DNA from: Zychaea mexicana | Taxonomy: Eukaryota; Mucoromycota; Mucoromycetes; Mucorales; Lichtheimiaceae | Direction: 5' to 3' | DNA: 64,000 nt | Assembly: GCF_025766255.1 (NCBI RefSeq) | Contig: NW_026516827.1 | Coordinates: 19,158 to 83,157 of the forward strand | The notes under the pieces: model-generated | Database searches by the model: none | The model's input: only the letters and a program-made list of their open reading frames with translations | What the model was told of the DNA's origin: nothing | Shown here: piece by piece, positions 9,550 through 21,387 of the stretch | How positions within the stretch are numbered: the first letter of the stretch is position 1 | Layout: each line of letters begins with the position of its first letter | Program-made: the position numbers and the translations under genes

Positions 9550-11370
9550 AGCAAAGTAGCAAAAATTATTTCCATGCAGTGCTTTTATATCTTATCTGTT
9601 CGCTTGGGCAGCTGATCCAAAAAAGGAAAAAAAGAAAATTGGCAGCGTCACTTGCCAGCCCAGGTAATGTCATGTTACACCGACAAGCACACTGGACCAC
9701 ATCGTACAATGGGTCTGTCATCTTCCGAGGCAATGGGAATGCAACCCCACAGACATTCCCCTTTGCAATGTGCACTCTCCAGGCTACACGTACACACTAG
9801 TCTCGTCTTTCTACAAGGCTCTCATCAAGTGACTACTTAATTGACGCGCTTTTCTTTTACTCGACACTGAGGTTACACAAGGTCTAGGCTATCGATAAGG
9901 GCGCATGACGGGGGCATTGTCTTTTGGGAATCTATACCGGCGATCCGTGATTCCAAGTGGCAAACAGAACAATGCCTACAGAAGCCCCACTACGCTTTGT
10001 ATTCTTCCGCGCGTATTAAAGGTACGGACGCGTGGGACTCTCAGGAGATTGGCAGACTCTCGCCGTCTGTGTCCATGCGTTTTTGTACTCAATCTGGCGG
10101 TGCATCTACATTGTCTTTAGGATGGCCGTCCAAGAAGAGCTCTTCAGTCTTATCTTTGTCTAAATGACGTTGTGTGCTTGTACAAGTATTATGTCGTAAG
10201 GTTCCTTTTGATATGTTTATCTTTGGAACTATTCCACAGACACTTTTAATCAAGCACTATGATACACCTCGAAACGTTTGAACCTTGCGTATGAATTTTA
10301 TGATAAGACATGTGAGAGAGAGAGGGGGGGAACTGGATCAGCCTCTTACAGTATAAAGATTGCCGGCGATTACAGTACTGGTCTCGTCGTCCTTCCACAC
10401 AAGTGTCTGATGCTGAGCCTCGAAACCACCATGACTTCACTCCTGTTGCTGTTGTGGCTGCTGCTGTTCATCGTAGTTGCTATTGGCGCTGCTGCTGATG
10501 CTACGACCATTGTTGTTCTGGTGGTGTTGGTGCTTTGCTCACGCGTCTGCTACTGTTTGCCATTATCTTTTCTCGTGGCGTTCTTTCTTTCAAAGAAAAG
10601 TGGGAGTTAGAAAAGAAGTGCTTGAGGTGGACGAGAAGAAATGAGGGGAAGCATTTGTGTTTGATCGGGAAGCAACACAAGTCAAGTCTAACTTTTCTTG
10701 TTTGGATGGCACAGAGCAGCTCACTTCAAACATCAATGCTCGATTAGGTTACACGCACTCCGTAAGGTCTCACACTGCATGTGCACGCCACCAGAGACGT
10801 GAAGATGATGGCCATCATAGAGAAGCATTTTCGCTCTAGTCTGGTCTAAAAAGGGAGATAATAGAAAGAACAAAACCCTGTTCGGCGGCAACAGGGAAAA
10901 GCGGGAGGGTTATGGTTTGGAACAGATTGGAGGTGGGGTGCTACTATGCAGCAGAATCCGGTATCTGATAGAAAAAGGTAGTATCTAATATTCGTTGAGC
11001 CGAAGTGGGTTTGCGTTTTGGTAATTGTTGATTTAATCTATATGAAAATGGACCCGTTGTTTGTTGTAGATGTTGAGGCGGGAATGCATGCGTAGGCAGA
11101 GGGTAGAACGTTGTCCATTGAAATCGTGGTGGCTGCAGGATTTACAGGACTTGCGGCGCCCACCAGGCAGCCATCCCAGTCGCAAACTGTCACATCTGCT
11201 TCGTTCTTTGATGGTCATTGGCAGCCACAGTATTGATTCGGTACCAAATGTTGGTCGGCATGCTGTGAGAGAAATCGCGCTGGTGTGTGGTGCGGGTTGT
11301 TGCGAAGATATCGGTGGATGATGGGCTCAAGTGATGCAGTGCTGGTGCTTTCTTGTAGTGCTGATACATT
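9550..11370. other. Spacer without identifiable genes
   Basis: Several short open frames (for example 9905-10120 and 11070-11321) lack recognisable motifs and are about as open on the other strand. I see no RNA gene. It probably consists of worn repeats. Confidence 0.4.
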
Positions 11371-11724
11371 TTACCAGACGAGAGTATGTACGGCATAGTT
11401 TGGTCCAGTGGCTGTTTCTTTGATTTGTGCTGGTGGGCAAAAGTGTGGTAAGTAGAGCATCATCAGTACAAAAAGTGTGCCCTGTATAGAAATTTCGCTT
11501 TTAGAGTAGTAATGCGTTCCTGCATTCTGGGTACTGTATATTATACGGAGGCATTGGTTTTGAGTTGTTTTGTGTGCTTTCAATAGTGTCTTAGTTAATG
11601 AGGTTATCGCGAGACCATAATCAAATTTAGGTCGTTTAAGTTTGTGCGTACAGACGGCTAAGCTTGAGAATCCTGAGGGATTAATACCATGAATTGGTTT
11701 TAGACGACAGAGCAATTTGAGCAC
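11371..11724 (-). mobile_element. LINE-type ORF2 fragment (post-RT region)
   Basis: An open minus-strand frame of 117 codons contains KRPKFDYGLAITSLTKTLLK followed by QNQCLRIIYSTQNAGTH. The block 'RP-x-x-Y-G-L...L-x-x-x-x-x-x-Q-N-x-C-L-R' is characteristic of the thumb/post-palm region of non-LTR retrotransposon reverse transcriptases. Both ends are truncated. A more decayed relative lies at 6227-6465. Confidence 0.55.
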
Positions 11725-13301
11725 AGTTGCGTAACATTACAAGGTGGGTCAATTGCTTTATGCCACTAATTCTCACCATGCTACTTTTTTAAATGCTTAT
11801 TGCCCCAGTATATCTTGCTTCTAACTGTAGATGATTTTCCTGAAGCATGTGTCTGCGTCTCTTGAAGATGCATTAAACAGCAATATTGTTCTTAAAAGGT
11901 TTCCACTTTTTCAATGGATGATTTAATGAATATGTGGTATGTCCCAATGAAGTTTGTTTTATTCCGTCTAAAGCCATTGCACAATTACTCTTTATTATTT
12001 TCTCCACAAATGATCTTATTGTCGTCGCATAATAATTGAGCGAGCAATATGAGTACTCGTTGGGCAATCACGTGCGTTTCATTGTGATGCCTCGAGTGTA
12101 TATGCATACGTGTCTTTCACCTTGACTTTGAAAGATGTATTGACTTCTTTCGCTTGCCACCGAGCAGATTGTGTAGGATCTTCCCTCTCACCAATGTATT
12201 GTCGATTGTATCCTGGTGGTAGGCCTTCTTGTTTTCTGCTTGTATCGGTATGTGGTGCCGTCGTGTGGATCTGATTATGATAGGCCACTTCATAATGACA
12301 CCCTCAAAGCCAATATCGTGTTTGATGCGCCTTATGAACGGGCTATGTATTCTTTCAATAGATGTGTCCTGTTTATGATTTGCGATCGCTACAACTGCGT
12401 TTTCATTCGCCACCTGTTAATTGCCTCACCACCAAAACAAGAATGAACCGCCACATACGATGTGATGCTAGTTTGCTCGCATTGATGTCCTTAATGTTCC
12501 ATGTGTACAAATCCGTGATGGTTTATTATATGGAGGTCATCGTCAAGTTTCTGAATCGCATTTACATCCTATATAAGAAGAGACAATAGATATGAGCATA
12601 CCATTGGTTTTGACTTGATATCGGTTTAATCAGATAGTCACTCGAACTTCGCTTCAAGAAGTACATAGCGAGCAAAATGACCAATTGTTCTGTCTACATC
12701 GTTTCTCGCCGCTCTTGCGGTCTCTGATGCGTGGTTGTCACTACGCTTCATAATATACTATGGCCAGATTATGTAAAATTGACTGAAAAGCGTTCCTACA
12801 GCTTCTTGTTCTATTCAACAATAAACGATCAGAAACGGACGAGAATTGTCATGTAATTGAAATGTTGTTGACCGCTTGATCGGTTGGTAAGTGTGCTGTC
12901 GCCAGATCCCAGGGTCTAATTGCCACCTTCCTGCCTTAGCTGATGTTGTCGCCCGGACCGCACACAGAATGGTGATGTGTGCGATTAACCTAAGTTTGAA
13001 TGAATATATAATTATCTCAAGAAAATAAAACGTATAAAATATCAGGGCGCAAACATGGCACGTAAAGTTGAGATGATTAGAGAAAAACCAATAAAGCAAG
13101 CTCAGTGTATTAAAGAGTTGGTTACGGATACACGTCGGCCAAACGCGCCGGTGCTTTTGATTGCTGCTTTGGCATAGTTACACACCGCTATTAAAGATTA
13201 TGAATCAATGTGCTAATGAAATACCCACGTTTTGAAATATAAACCTCACACTCTTGCTAAATACCTTTATTTTCACCTTTCCAAGGAGAAGAGTCGAAAG
13301 A
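11725..13301. other. Spacer; one unidentified minus-strand frame at 12079-12413
   Basis: Two overlapping minus-strand frames (12117-12413 and 12079-12288, the latter containing PPGYNRQYIGEREDPTQSAR) look weakly coding but match nothing I know. The rest has no supportable features. The last 300 bases should hold the promoter of the thioesterase-like gene at 13302. Confidence 0.35.
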
Positions 13302-14564
13302 ATGACACAGTTTGAATTCGACACGGTCACCGAATCACGTCACTTAGGCGATTCACCAGCAGCTTCAATATATGCTGGCTATCTTCATCGTGTAGGCGAC
13401 TTTATTGATTGAGATATTATCGTCATCAAGAAACAATTTGGCTCATTTCTTACTCGGTACAACCCTCTTTTTTTTCTTTCATCAATTCATTAGCGCTGGG
13501 CTGCTTCAGGGATCACACTGGTAAATTCGAAAAGTAAAAAAAAAGGGTTGCACAGCGCTCAGCTAAATATATTTTGATGCGTACCTTTCTATTTTCATGA
13601 ACAGGGTGGTAAGTGTTTGCACCATTAAAGTAAAAGAAAGTAAACATCGCCGGTACAACGTTGTTCGGGCTAAACGTTGAGACGAATACCGGTCATATAG
13701 GTTATATGGCGTCTGTCATGATGAAGGTTGCTATGCAACGCTATCCTGATCGGCATCCTATTTCGATGAACACGTTTTTCGTAAACCCGGGAACAACAGG
13801 ACCATTTGTCGTCGAGGTGGAGACTATCAAGGCGAGCAGCAAAGGCATGTGCTCCTTTGTAATCAAGCTGAAACAACTTAAAACTGTTGACAGCAACACG
13901 AAGCCATTGGACACGTTGGAAGCTTATGATCCACAGGATTATGTTATCAAAAACTTTGCTGTGATCAGTTTAAGTGGAGCAAGACCAGAACAAGGCATTT
14001 CACAGCTTCTTGATCCAGAGCATATATACAAGCCTGCTTCTTCCATTGAGGATATGACGATACTGGCGCCGGCTTGTGAGGGAGATGTGACGCTCCGCAT
14101 GTACCAGGATATGAATAAAAACGATGGAAGACTTCACTATGCGTTTGAGTTTGCTGACGGACGACCTGTCGATAACTTGGCCATTGTGTACTTCTTCGAT
14201 ATGTACATGGATCCGTTCGGCTCCCTCAATATGAAGAATAGTCCAGAAATACGAGACAGCTGGAAACCGACACTGCAGTACGAGATCCAATTCAAGAAGC
14301 CAATCAAAACTCCATTGCGGCGGGCATACTTGTCTTATTTTGTTCCCAACCTTATAAATGGTCGATGGGATATGGATGGCTGTCTCTATGGTGAAGACGG
14401 AGAGTTGTTCGCAACCACTAGGTACACATAATTTCTTATCTTATCGCTGGCATTTAATGGACACAGACACTCATCTAAAGTATGAATGTATGTGATATAG
14501 ACATCAACTTCGTATAATTCCACGCAAGAAGAAGCAAGAGACAGCAACCGAAAGCAAGCTATAG
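13302..14564 (+). CDS. Acyl-CoA thioesterase-like protein (TesB/4HBT-3 hot-dog type), paralogue A
   Basis: The predicted enzyme hydrolyses acyl-CoA thioesters. Five exons join in phase: 13302-13391, 13494-13520, 13605-13608, 13701-14421 and 14501-14564, giving 301 aa. The double hot-dog layout is shown by the N-terminal block HPISMNTFFVNP followed by TGPFVVEVE, and the C-terminal block LINGRWDMDGCLYGEDGELF followed by TTRHQ. The second exon (27 nt, RWAASGITL) and the third (GGTG only) are aligned exactly by the paralogue at 15099-16508, which encodes DWAIGQAPA-GG at the same place. The frame upstream of 13701 (LFGLNVETN...) is intron. It lies tail-to-tail with its paralogue. In other thioesterases the segment spliced by the microexon is W-x-I-G-x-x-P-x-GGY; here Ile-Gly and Pro are replaced, so activity is uncertain. 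Confidence 0.85.
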
Positions 14565-15098
14565 AAAATAGAGTAGTCGTTTTGAAAATAGTGGAGCAAA
14601 GAAATAGACATACTTTTCAATTTATCAGTGAAAAGTGTAAGGCCATTAACAACACACCTTCACCTACTACTCCATCGTGGAGCTTATCGCGGAAGGGATG
14701 TATTTTTTAATGAATCAAGGGTCGAGGCAGTTCGGTTTGCTACGGACTGCTTGAAACCTTTCCCTTGTGTCAAATGTTTATGAAAAGTCTTGTGTTGCGT
14801 GCCAGATGATAGCCAAGTTGACGGAATACAAATAAGCACCTGAGTCGGTAGATGGTCGTGGAAGAGCATTCGACCCCAGTACACATCAAAGTCGTATATT
14901 GACATGAGTTGCCGCCACAACAAAAAGGATGAGAAAATGGCAAATATCATAAGAAGAGAAAAGAAAAGGAGTCTATGCAAAGTTTCTATTAATCCGTGTT
15001 ATGATGATGTTTCTATGATGGTGGATATACACAAGCAGATTATTACTAGCCAAGAAAGAGGGAGCATGGCAGCAGTTGAGGTGGCGCAAACGGCACAA
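14565..15098. other. Convergent intergenic region
   Basis: This is the spacer between the 3' ends of the two thioesterase-like genes. It probably holds their polyadenylation signals. The short frames seen here are not supported. Confidence 0.4.
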
Positions 15099-16508
15099 TT
15101 AGCGGTCGAAACTAGTATAATTGAATAATCTAGAGTTTGGAAGGGGATAACAAGGAAGACGACTTTGAAGGAGCTGTTGATGGCGTGTTACGTTCCATGG
15201 CACCACCAGGCACTGATGTCGTGTCGTCGCTAGTAAATTCTTATCCTGATCAAAGAGCGCACCATCCAAATCGAATCGTCCGTTAATGATATGTGGCACC
15301 TTGAAAGACGCCAACACACGCTTCACATGCTTGGGAACCGACTTGAACTGCACCTCCAACTGCAAAGTAGGCATCCATGATGGGCCACCCAGCAGCTCAT
15401 TGTCCAACGAATACATGGGATGAATGAAAAGATCGGCCCAGAAAGGTATGCTTTTAAAATCCGTCTCGCGACCGTCTTTGAAACATACAGAATGGTGCAC
15501 TTCGGGTCTGCCAGGACAGATCGTCTTGCCGCTAGCCTGGTCGCGTATCGGATATGTGCTCATGTCTTGATAAATGTCAATGTACTGATGCATGAAATCC
15601 ATCTGCGAGTGCTGCATGGTTTCCGTTGAAGGAGGTTTGGCGGCTTCAAGCGTCTCGTAGGTTAAGCCCTTTTCTCCATCCATGTTGGCCATCGTGATAA
15701 TACTATGTGTCTTGGTTACATACTCGCTTGGATCATAATCCTGCAGCCGTTGCGGCACTATAGCTTCGCGATTCTGATTTGTATTATCAAAAAAATGGTT
15801 AATCTTCTTGCCACACAGGTATATAGACGTGAGTAAATATACGGTGGGACAACATAGAAAAACACACCTTGGGCTGACGCATGATGGCTTTTATAACGCA
15901 AAAGCCGCGTTTACTGGGTTTCAGGTCTGAAATTTCGACTACAAATGGACCCGCCTCAGTCTTTTTAAAAAAGAATGTATTGAGCGCTACGGGATGCTGC
16001 TGGTAACGAGAGGAACAGTGTTGGAGTACGGCATTAAGTGACAGTGCAATGACATAACCTATATACGATCAAGCATGCTGGCGATTCAGAAACAAATAAA
16101 GACCATGCGTATACTCTGCCCACTGGTACATTCGGAAAAGATGTGAGGTCACACATACCGCCCTGGATCGAAAGTAAAAAGGTCGTGTAAGAAGAACTGG
16201 ACAATATGATTCGATGTGTAACAAGCGCGTGATCTCCAAACAACTTACAGCAGGGGCCTGCCCGATAGCCCAGTCCTAATGCGCATGAAAATTGGGTAAG
16301 AATCTATTTGCAGTTGCCCAAAAAACTTGTTTCGTAAATGAATGCTAATATGAGTGTACCATGTTCACACGCCCAGCAAAAACTGCAGCCCCGTGGTCCG
16401 ATTCTCAATGTAGCACGAATCTGTAGCTTGATCGAACGCATAGTCTGCATGCTTCGTTGCTGTGGTTGTTTCTGCTGTTGTTGCGTTTAACATTTGCTCT
16501 GTCGCCAT
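15099..16508 (-). CDS. Acyl-CoA thioesterase-like protein (TesB/4HBT-3 hot-dog type), paralogue B
   Basis: Predicted to hydrolyse acyl-CoA thioesters. The minus-strand exons are 16371-16508, 16249-16275, 16159-16162, 15868-16058 and 15099-15773. All junctions are GT-AG and in phase, giving 344 aa. The start is the ATG at 16506-16508 (MATEQML...). The join across exons 1-4 reads FLLG-DWAIGQAPA-GG-YVIALSLNAVL, the standard family signature W-x-I-G-x-x-P-x-GGY. It is followed by HPVALNTFFFKKTEAGPFVV, and in the second hot-dog by IINGRFDLDGALFDQDKNLL and TTRHQCLVVPW. Exon 3 is only four bases (GGCG). It shares its first three introns with paralogue A and has one extra intron (15774-15867), so the two arose by duplication and then lost or gained introns. 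Confidence 0.88.
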
Positions 16509-16847
16509 GGTGGATGGAAAAAGCTAGACGAAAGAAATACAGGAAATATTTTGCTTTAAGCAGCATAGCTGGGCAGCGGATTCTATCCAATTCTTCTTTG
16601 TCATCTTTTCGCTTGTTCAAACACAAGCCTTTATTTTTCCTTAAATGATAAAGATGCATTGTCGGTGTTGATATTTTTCTGGTGTGTGTGCTTCGAAGTG
16701 CGAGTGTGTTGAAAGGGGAAAACAAAACAGAATGTCAGTGTTTATATAGAAACTCTGAACTTGGCTGGTAATAGAAAGGCTGTTGAGACATGTTGGTATG
16801 GTGTGATGAGAGTAAAAGCTGTTAATGGTGATGATGAGTGGCTGCTC
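16509..16847. other. Promoter-side spacer of paralogue B
   Basis: Between the start codon of the thioesterase-like gene and the end of the GATA relic on the same strand. No gene or clear TATA box is seen. Confidence 0.35.
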
Positions 16848-17510
16848 TTATTCTTTCAGCCGGCCGTCGGGCTGCTGCTGCTGCTGCTGACGATGGCGGT
16901 GTGATCGTTTCTGTGTTTTTTCAACACGCTGTCGCTTTTTAATGGTATCGGACTTGAACGATAATGGTCGTCGTTGGTTATGCAGTTCAAGCTGTCATGC
17001 AAAACTAATCAGTTACTCTGGCAGCTATATGAATTTTAAATAAACAAAGGGAACAAAAAGAACACCTACTATATCCACAGGCATTGCATATAGCGGTGCG
17101 CCACTATCGTCTTGACGCCAAAGGGGGTAGTGGATGTGGCACAATTAGAACAAATCGGTTGCTGCTGCAACCCATCTTCTTCCCCGCGAGCGTCCTTGCG
17201 ACCGAATGTGGCTTCAAATGCCTTAACGGGGTGCATGATGCAGTTTCAACTATAATGGATGGAGCATGATAATGATAGCGAGTTTCCGTTTCACACACCC
17301 TCTCGCTCTTCAAAACCAGTAAAATGCAAAAATGTGTTCTAACTTACTAGAGCCCGCAAGCGTTGCATGGTAGCTTGTCGTCTGCCGACCGTCTCCACAA
17401 AGGTGTGGTGGTTGTAGAACAGCTGCTGCAGACGGGTTATCTGGCTGAGGATGTGCTTTTTACAGGTAGTGAACGCATCACTGTTGTTGTGGCTGTTGAT
17501 CTGTTGCGAT
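16848..17510 (-). pseudogene. GATA-type zinc finger transcription factor, broken
   Basis: On the minus strand 17353-17510 encodes a coiled-coil exon (SQITRLQQLFYNHHTFVETV...) ending at a GT donor. The exon around 17075-17180 encodes the finger: QQQPICSNCATSTTP, then WRQDDSGAPL, then CNACGY. The last exon 16848-16991 continues LELHNQRRPLSFKSDTIKKR and a poly-Gln tail. Together these are the CX2C...CNAC GATA finger plus its basic tail. The finger lies in three different frames: one base is missing in the CCCCC run near 17124-17128 and two extra bases precede the CNAC half near 17091-17096. The joining of exon 1 is also out of frame. It is therefore a pseudogene unless the sequence has errors. 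GATA factors bind (A/T)GATA(A/G) and often regulate nitrogen or iron genes. Confidence 0.65.
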
Positions 17511-17559
17511 GCTGGCTGTTATGTGCCGTAGATGATGCTATTGGGAAATGAAGAGTACT

Positions 17560-18004
17560 AGTATGCATATGGTTGTTATTTGTTTTTTTATATGATGGCT
17601 TTTGCGTGTGGGAGAAGTGGGTGCAGATGAGCTACTGCCAGAAATCCTCGAGAAGTGCAACTTTTACCAGCTGCAATAAATTCCAGTGTCATTTGTTTTA
17701 GGCATTTAAACTCATGAATGCGTTCCGATTAATTTCGAGGTTTTACTGTAGTTGCGGTGGCTGCATAGTAGAAGTGCAGCTAAGAAGCTCAGCGCAAAGG
17801 CGAAGTCAACGGAGGAAACCAGCTTTGAAAACATTGGCATGGCCATGTGGTTCGCATACATTAGCTACTAAAAGAAAATTGAACTAAGAATCAGTCACTG
17901 CAGTGTATATGTCGCCATTTAGCGAGCAATTGGACCTGCCAAGCTAATTATTTCCATACCAGTAGCGCCCTCTGCAAGGATATCCACACACACAAACAGA
18001 GAAA

Positions 18005-18085
<81 letters not shown>

Positions 18086-19180
18086 TTAATAACAGTTTCC
18101 GAAATTCTATGACATTTTTTGCGCATGTATGCAGTCGCCGTTGTAGATGGGCATTCGCCTAATACAAGGTGATTGATACAACTGCGTTATTTAGTGCTTT
18201 TGTGTTATAAGTAAATAGTATTATCCGTGCAAAATACATATATCAAGCAATAACTAACGCAAAGTTCATCTTGCATGTATATTAGCAAGCACTCAAAAGC
18301 AAATACTGTACATAAGAGCGCAAACGAAATAACTTGCTATTGTTTCAGCTGGTGGCTACAAGGTTTACTTTTTCGCTATTACTTGCATTATGTCTTGTAT
18401 TCCAACATATATATTGTAGGATTACGACAGAAAAACCAAAATGCGGGTGTGTACAAGAGCCATTTCTATGTATTCTAGAGAGCACTCAAGCAAAATTGTT
18501 TCCTGTCACAAAGCAGCAGTATGTATACCCCGGTCGAGCGTATGGAAGAACTCACAGAACTTTTATTTTCTTCAGAAAAGAAACACAGGAATCACCGCGG
18601 TCTACACATACACTTCTTCATTACGAATACACCACAATGTGTTCAACAGCCACCTTCAGCACTTTCTAGAGGTCTGTACATTTGCAGTGATAGGATTAAA
18701 AGACAAAAGAGCTCTTTAAAGGGTAAAGGAAATAGGAGTTTGTAAACCATGACAGTTGTTATAAACGAACATACTCAAAACTTCAAACCAGTACTACCCC
18801 CTTTTCTCCTTCTGGCTAATGGAGAACGTCTCATAGTATCACTTGCTCCTCAGTCCTCTTATTAAGAAGCATCACAACTGACTGGAGAAGGTGGGGAAGG
18901 GTGATGGATGTCCTAGACCATTATTGGTCACGTTTTCTTCGATTGCTGAAGGCGATGCGCTTAATTTCTCTCCATTCTCTTCCAGACGATGTCATGCTGC
19001 GCCATCTGTCTGCTGAAAGTCGCCTGTTTTTGCATTATCTGTTTTCCCTACCCGGGTTTTCGGCTGTTGAAAAGAATCTAATCAACGGCTTCACTGGCAC
19101 GCCCATCATTTTGCTCTAAACGCACACTGTACGAAAGGAAGTTACCAAAACTGGTACTAAAACCACCAATCTTTCATTTA
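17560..19180. other. Spacer with a long (GA)n tract
   Basis: There is no confident gene. A 72-codon plus-strand frame at 18901-19116 (containing LPDDVMLRHLSAESRLFLHY) looks somewhat coding but is unidentified and has no partner exons. Several overlapping frames at 18334-18745 share no recognisable motif. Confidence 0.4.
18008..18083. repeat. (GA)n microsatellite, about 75 bp
   Basis: An almost pure GA dinucleotide run, the longest simple repeat in the window apart from the satellite array. Confidence 0.9.
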
Positions 19181-21387
19181 TTAGTTATTTGCAGAATTTG
19201 CTGCAGCTTCTTCGCGAATAACCGTAGCAAGACGACGCACAGCTTCGTCTATTTGATCCTTTTCTATGCAGCTGTACGAGACACGGACGCAAGGCGTGAT
19301 GTCATTGAGAGGCATAAAGGCCTATATAGCGGATCACGTAAAATCAAGGTATTAATTTTAGGATACTATAAAAACTGACTGTAGTAAATCACGATATCTG
19401 GTAATAGAATCATTACGTACCACACCCGGAACAGCTAGTACATTATTCTTGACAGCCTTTTGCAAAATCAACTCGTTTGAATCGGTGATACCGCCTAGCA
19501 AGCGAATCCAAACAAACATGCCAGAATCAGGCACAACCCATTCCGCCAATCCCTTTAAATGACGCTCCAAGCTTTCTTCAAAAACATCCCGACGCTCGCG
19601 ATAAAAATTGGCGACACGGTCTACATGAGCGAAAAAGCCGTCATAGCCCCATTCTGCCAACAAACCATATGCCATCAATTGAGGTACACCAGCAGGTTGT
19701 AAGTTTGTCGACTGTAAAGAGAACATTGAGTCCATAAATGATTATTACGCATCCATATACCCCAACATAACAGGAAGATGTACATTGTTTTCTCCAATCC
19801 CACATTAACCTATTTTTTCTCAATCTTTCACTTTTACAGGTACCACATACCATCGTGTGCAGATTTATACGCTCGACCAAAACCTTGGGTCCGGTAACCC
19901 ATCCGATGCGAATGCCCGACGACAAAATCTTGCTCATACTATCCATACGCAGAACGCGACCATCCACATCCATCGAAAAGTACGACGGCGTACGCGGTGT
20001 TTTGAACTGGAGATAATAGTATGGATCATCTTCGATGATCAGTATATCGTGCTTTTGGCATACTTCATAGGTTCGCTTTTTGCGTTGCAGCGTTGAGCTG
20101 ACACCAGTTGGGTTTCCGCCAACAGGAACCGTATAGAGCACCTGAGGACGAGGTTGGTCCTTTTTGCCCGTAGGGTTCAGTTCGGGCCAACTGGTCAGAA
20201 TCCTGTCGAGCATTTCCGGGTCAATTCCCTCAGAATCAGTATTGACTGGGACCAAATCGACAGGCTCAGACTTTAAGAAAGATAAAGCGCCAGCATAGGT
20301 TGGTTCTTCGACGAGCAAAGCAGTTCCTGGTTCAGCAAACATTTCCATTGCCTACGCAAGAAAAAAAAAGAGTCAAAATCATCATGTGACCATGAATCAT
20401 GTGAGATGCCAAAACTGTGAGAGTTCATTCTTTACAACTGAAAGTCAGAAAGTTTGTTAATGTATTAACCTTGGTAAATAAGTCTTGTGAACCCGAGCCA
20501 ATCGACAGATCGAACTCTTTACAGGGTGGCGCATGCTCCCTGATTTGTAGCTCACGTAACCATTGGTTAAACTGCGGCATGCCAGACTATACATATTTTA
20601 AAGTAAAAATATGACCGTGAGAAAGCTACTTTATTAGTTCCGTTTCTTTGCTATGATGAGGAAGTAGAAGTTTTGTTCAAAAAAACTGGAATACCCTACA
20701 GTATAATCGTACGATAAGCTACGTCTGAATAGATCATCGTCAAAGGTGATGATTTCGCCGGACTTGAGCGTAACGGACATGCTTGCGTATGGAAACGTTT
20801 CAGGGTTGGGCATGCCTGCGGCCAACGAGATCTGAAGTTCATAAAGGCGAGTAAACACGACGATGTCAGTGTGTCTATATCATTTTGCTTACCATATCCT
20901 TCTTGTTGTAAAGTGGCATCAAGGCGCGAACTGAATAACCGATACTGTTAGGCCAAAGTAAGTTGCTGTTGTGGCAATAATTTTCTACTCACTAGCTGAT
21001 GGTACGCGAGCTTTCGACCGAGTACTAAGGAATTTTCGATAATCCATAGTAATAGAAAACCGTAAACTACGGAACGCAAGGGAAAAAAGAAAGAACGGAA
21101 AAAAGAATTTGCAGGTACGCGTTCAATTATGTACTGAATATCATATATATCCAAATATTTTGATTTTGTGTAACAAATGCATACCCGAGTCTCGTTGAAA
21201 TGACCTCCCAGGTCAAAGTATCTACGCTGTGTCCTTTATAAAGATTTAAGGTGCTTAATTTTGAACGCTTAATTCAAGGAATGTAAAAACACAGCTTCTT
21301 CTAAAACTACTGTACGCTGACCACAGCATCATGCGGCATTAACGTGTTCATATCCTTGCTATCCTCAACCCAAAGTCTTTTCGACAT
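19181..21387 (-). CDS. PLP-dependent aminotransferase, class I/II (kynurenine/2-aminoadipate/aromatic aminotransferase type)
   Basis: Transfers amino groups between an amino acid (probably aromatic, kynurenine or 2-aminoadipate) and a 2-oxo acid, using pyridoxal phosphate. In-phase minus-strand exons are 20993-21024, 20893-20944, 20700-20831, 20470-20586, 19851-20351, 19421-19711 and 19181-19321. A first exon from ATG 21385-21387 (MSKRLWVEDSKDMNTLMPHD) is likely, but its donor (about 21322) is uncertain. Landmarks are SVRALMPLYNKKDMISLAAG, then GMPNPETFP (substrate loop), then IGSGSQDL, VPVGGNPTG, the active-site lysine in DSMSKILSSGIRIGWVTGP, and the C-terminal CVRVSYSCIEKDQIDEAVRR. The length (about 440 aa) fits the family. 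Exact substrate cannot be read from sequence. The gene looks intact. Confidence 0.9.

Noticed and set aside
13613..13700. N-terminal extension LFGLNVETN of the thioesterase-like frame
   Set aside because: It lacks an ATG. Alignment to the paralogue shows that this stretch is intron between the 4-nt microexon and the acceptor at 13700.
17944..18126. Open frame reading as a Leu/Ser repeat
   Set aside because: It is the translation of the (GA)n microsatellite.
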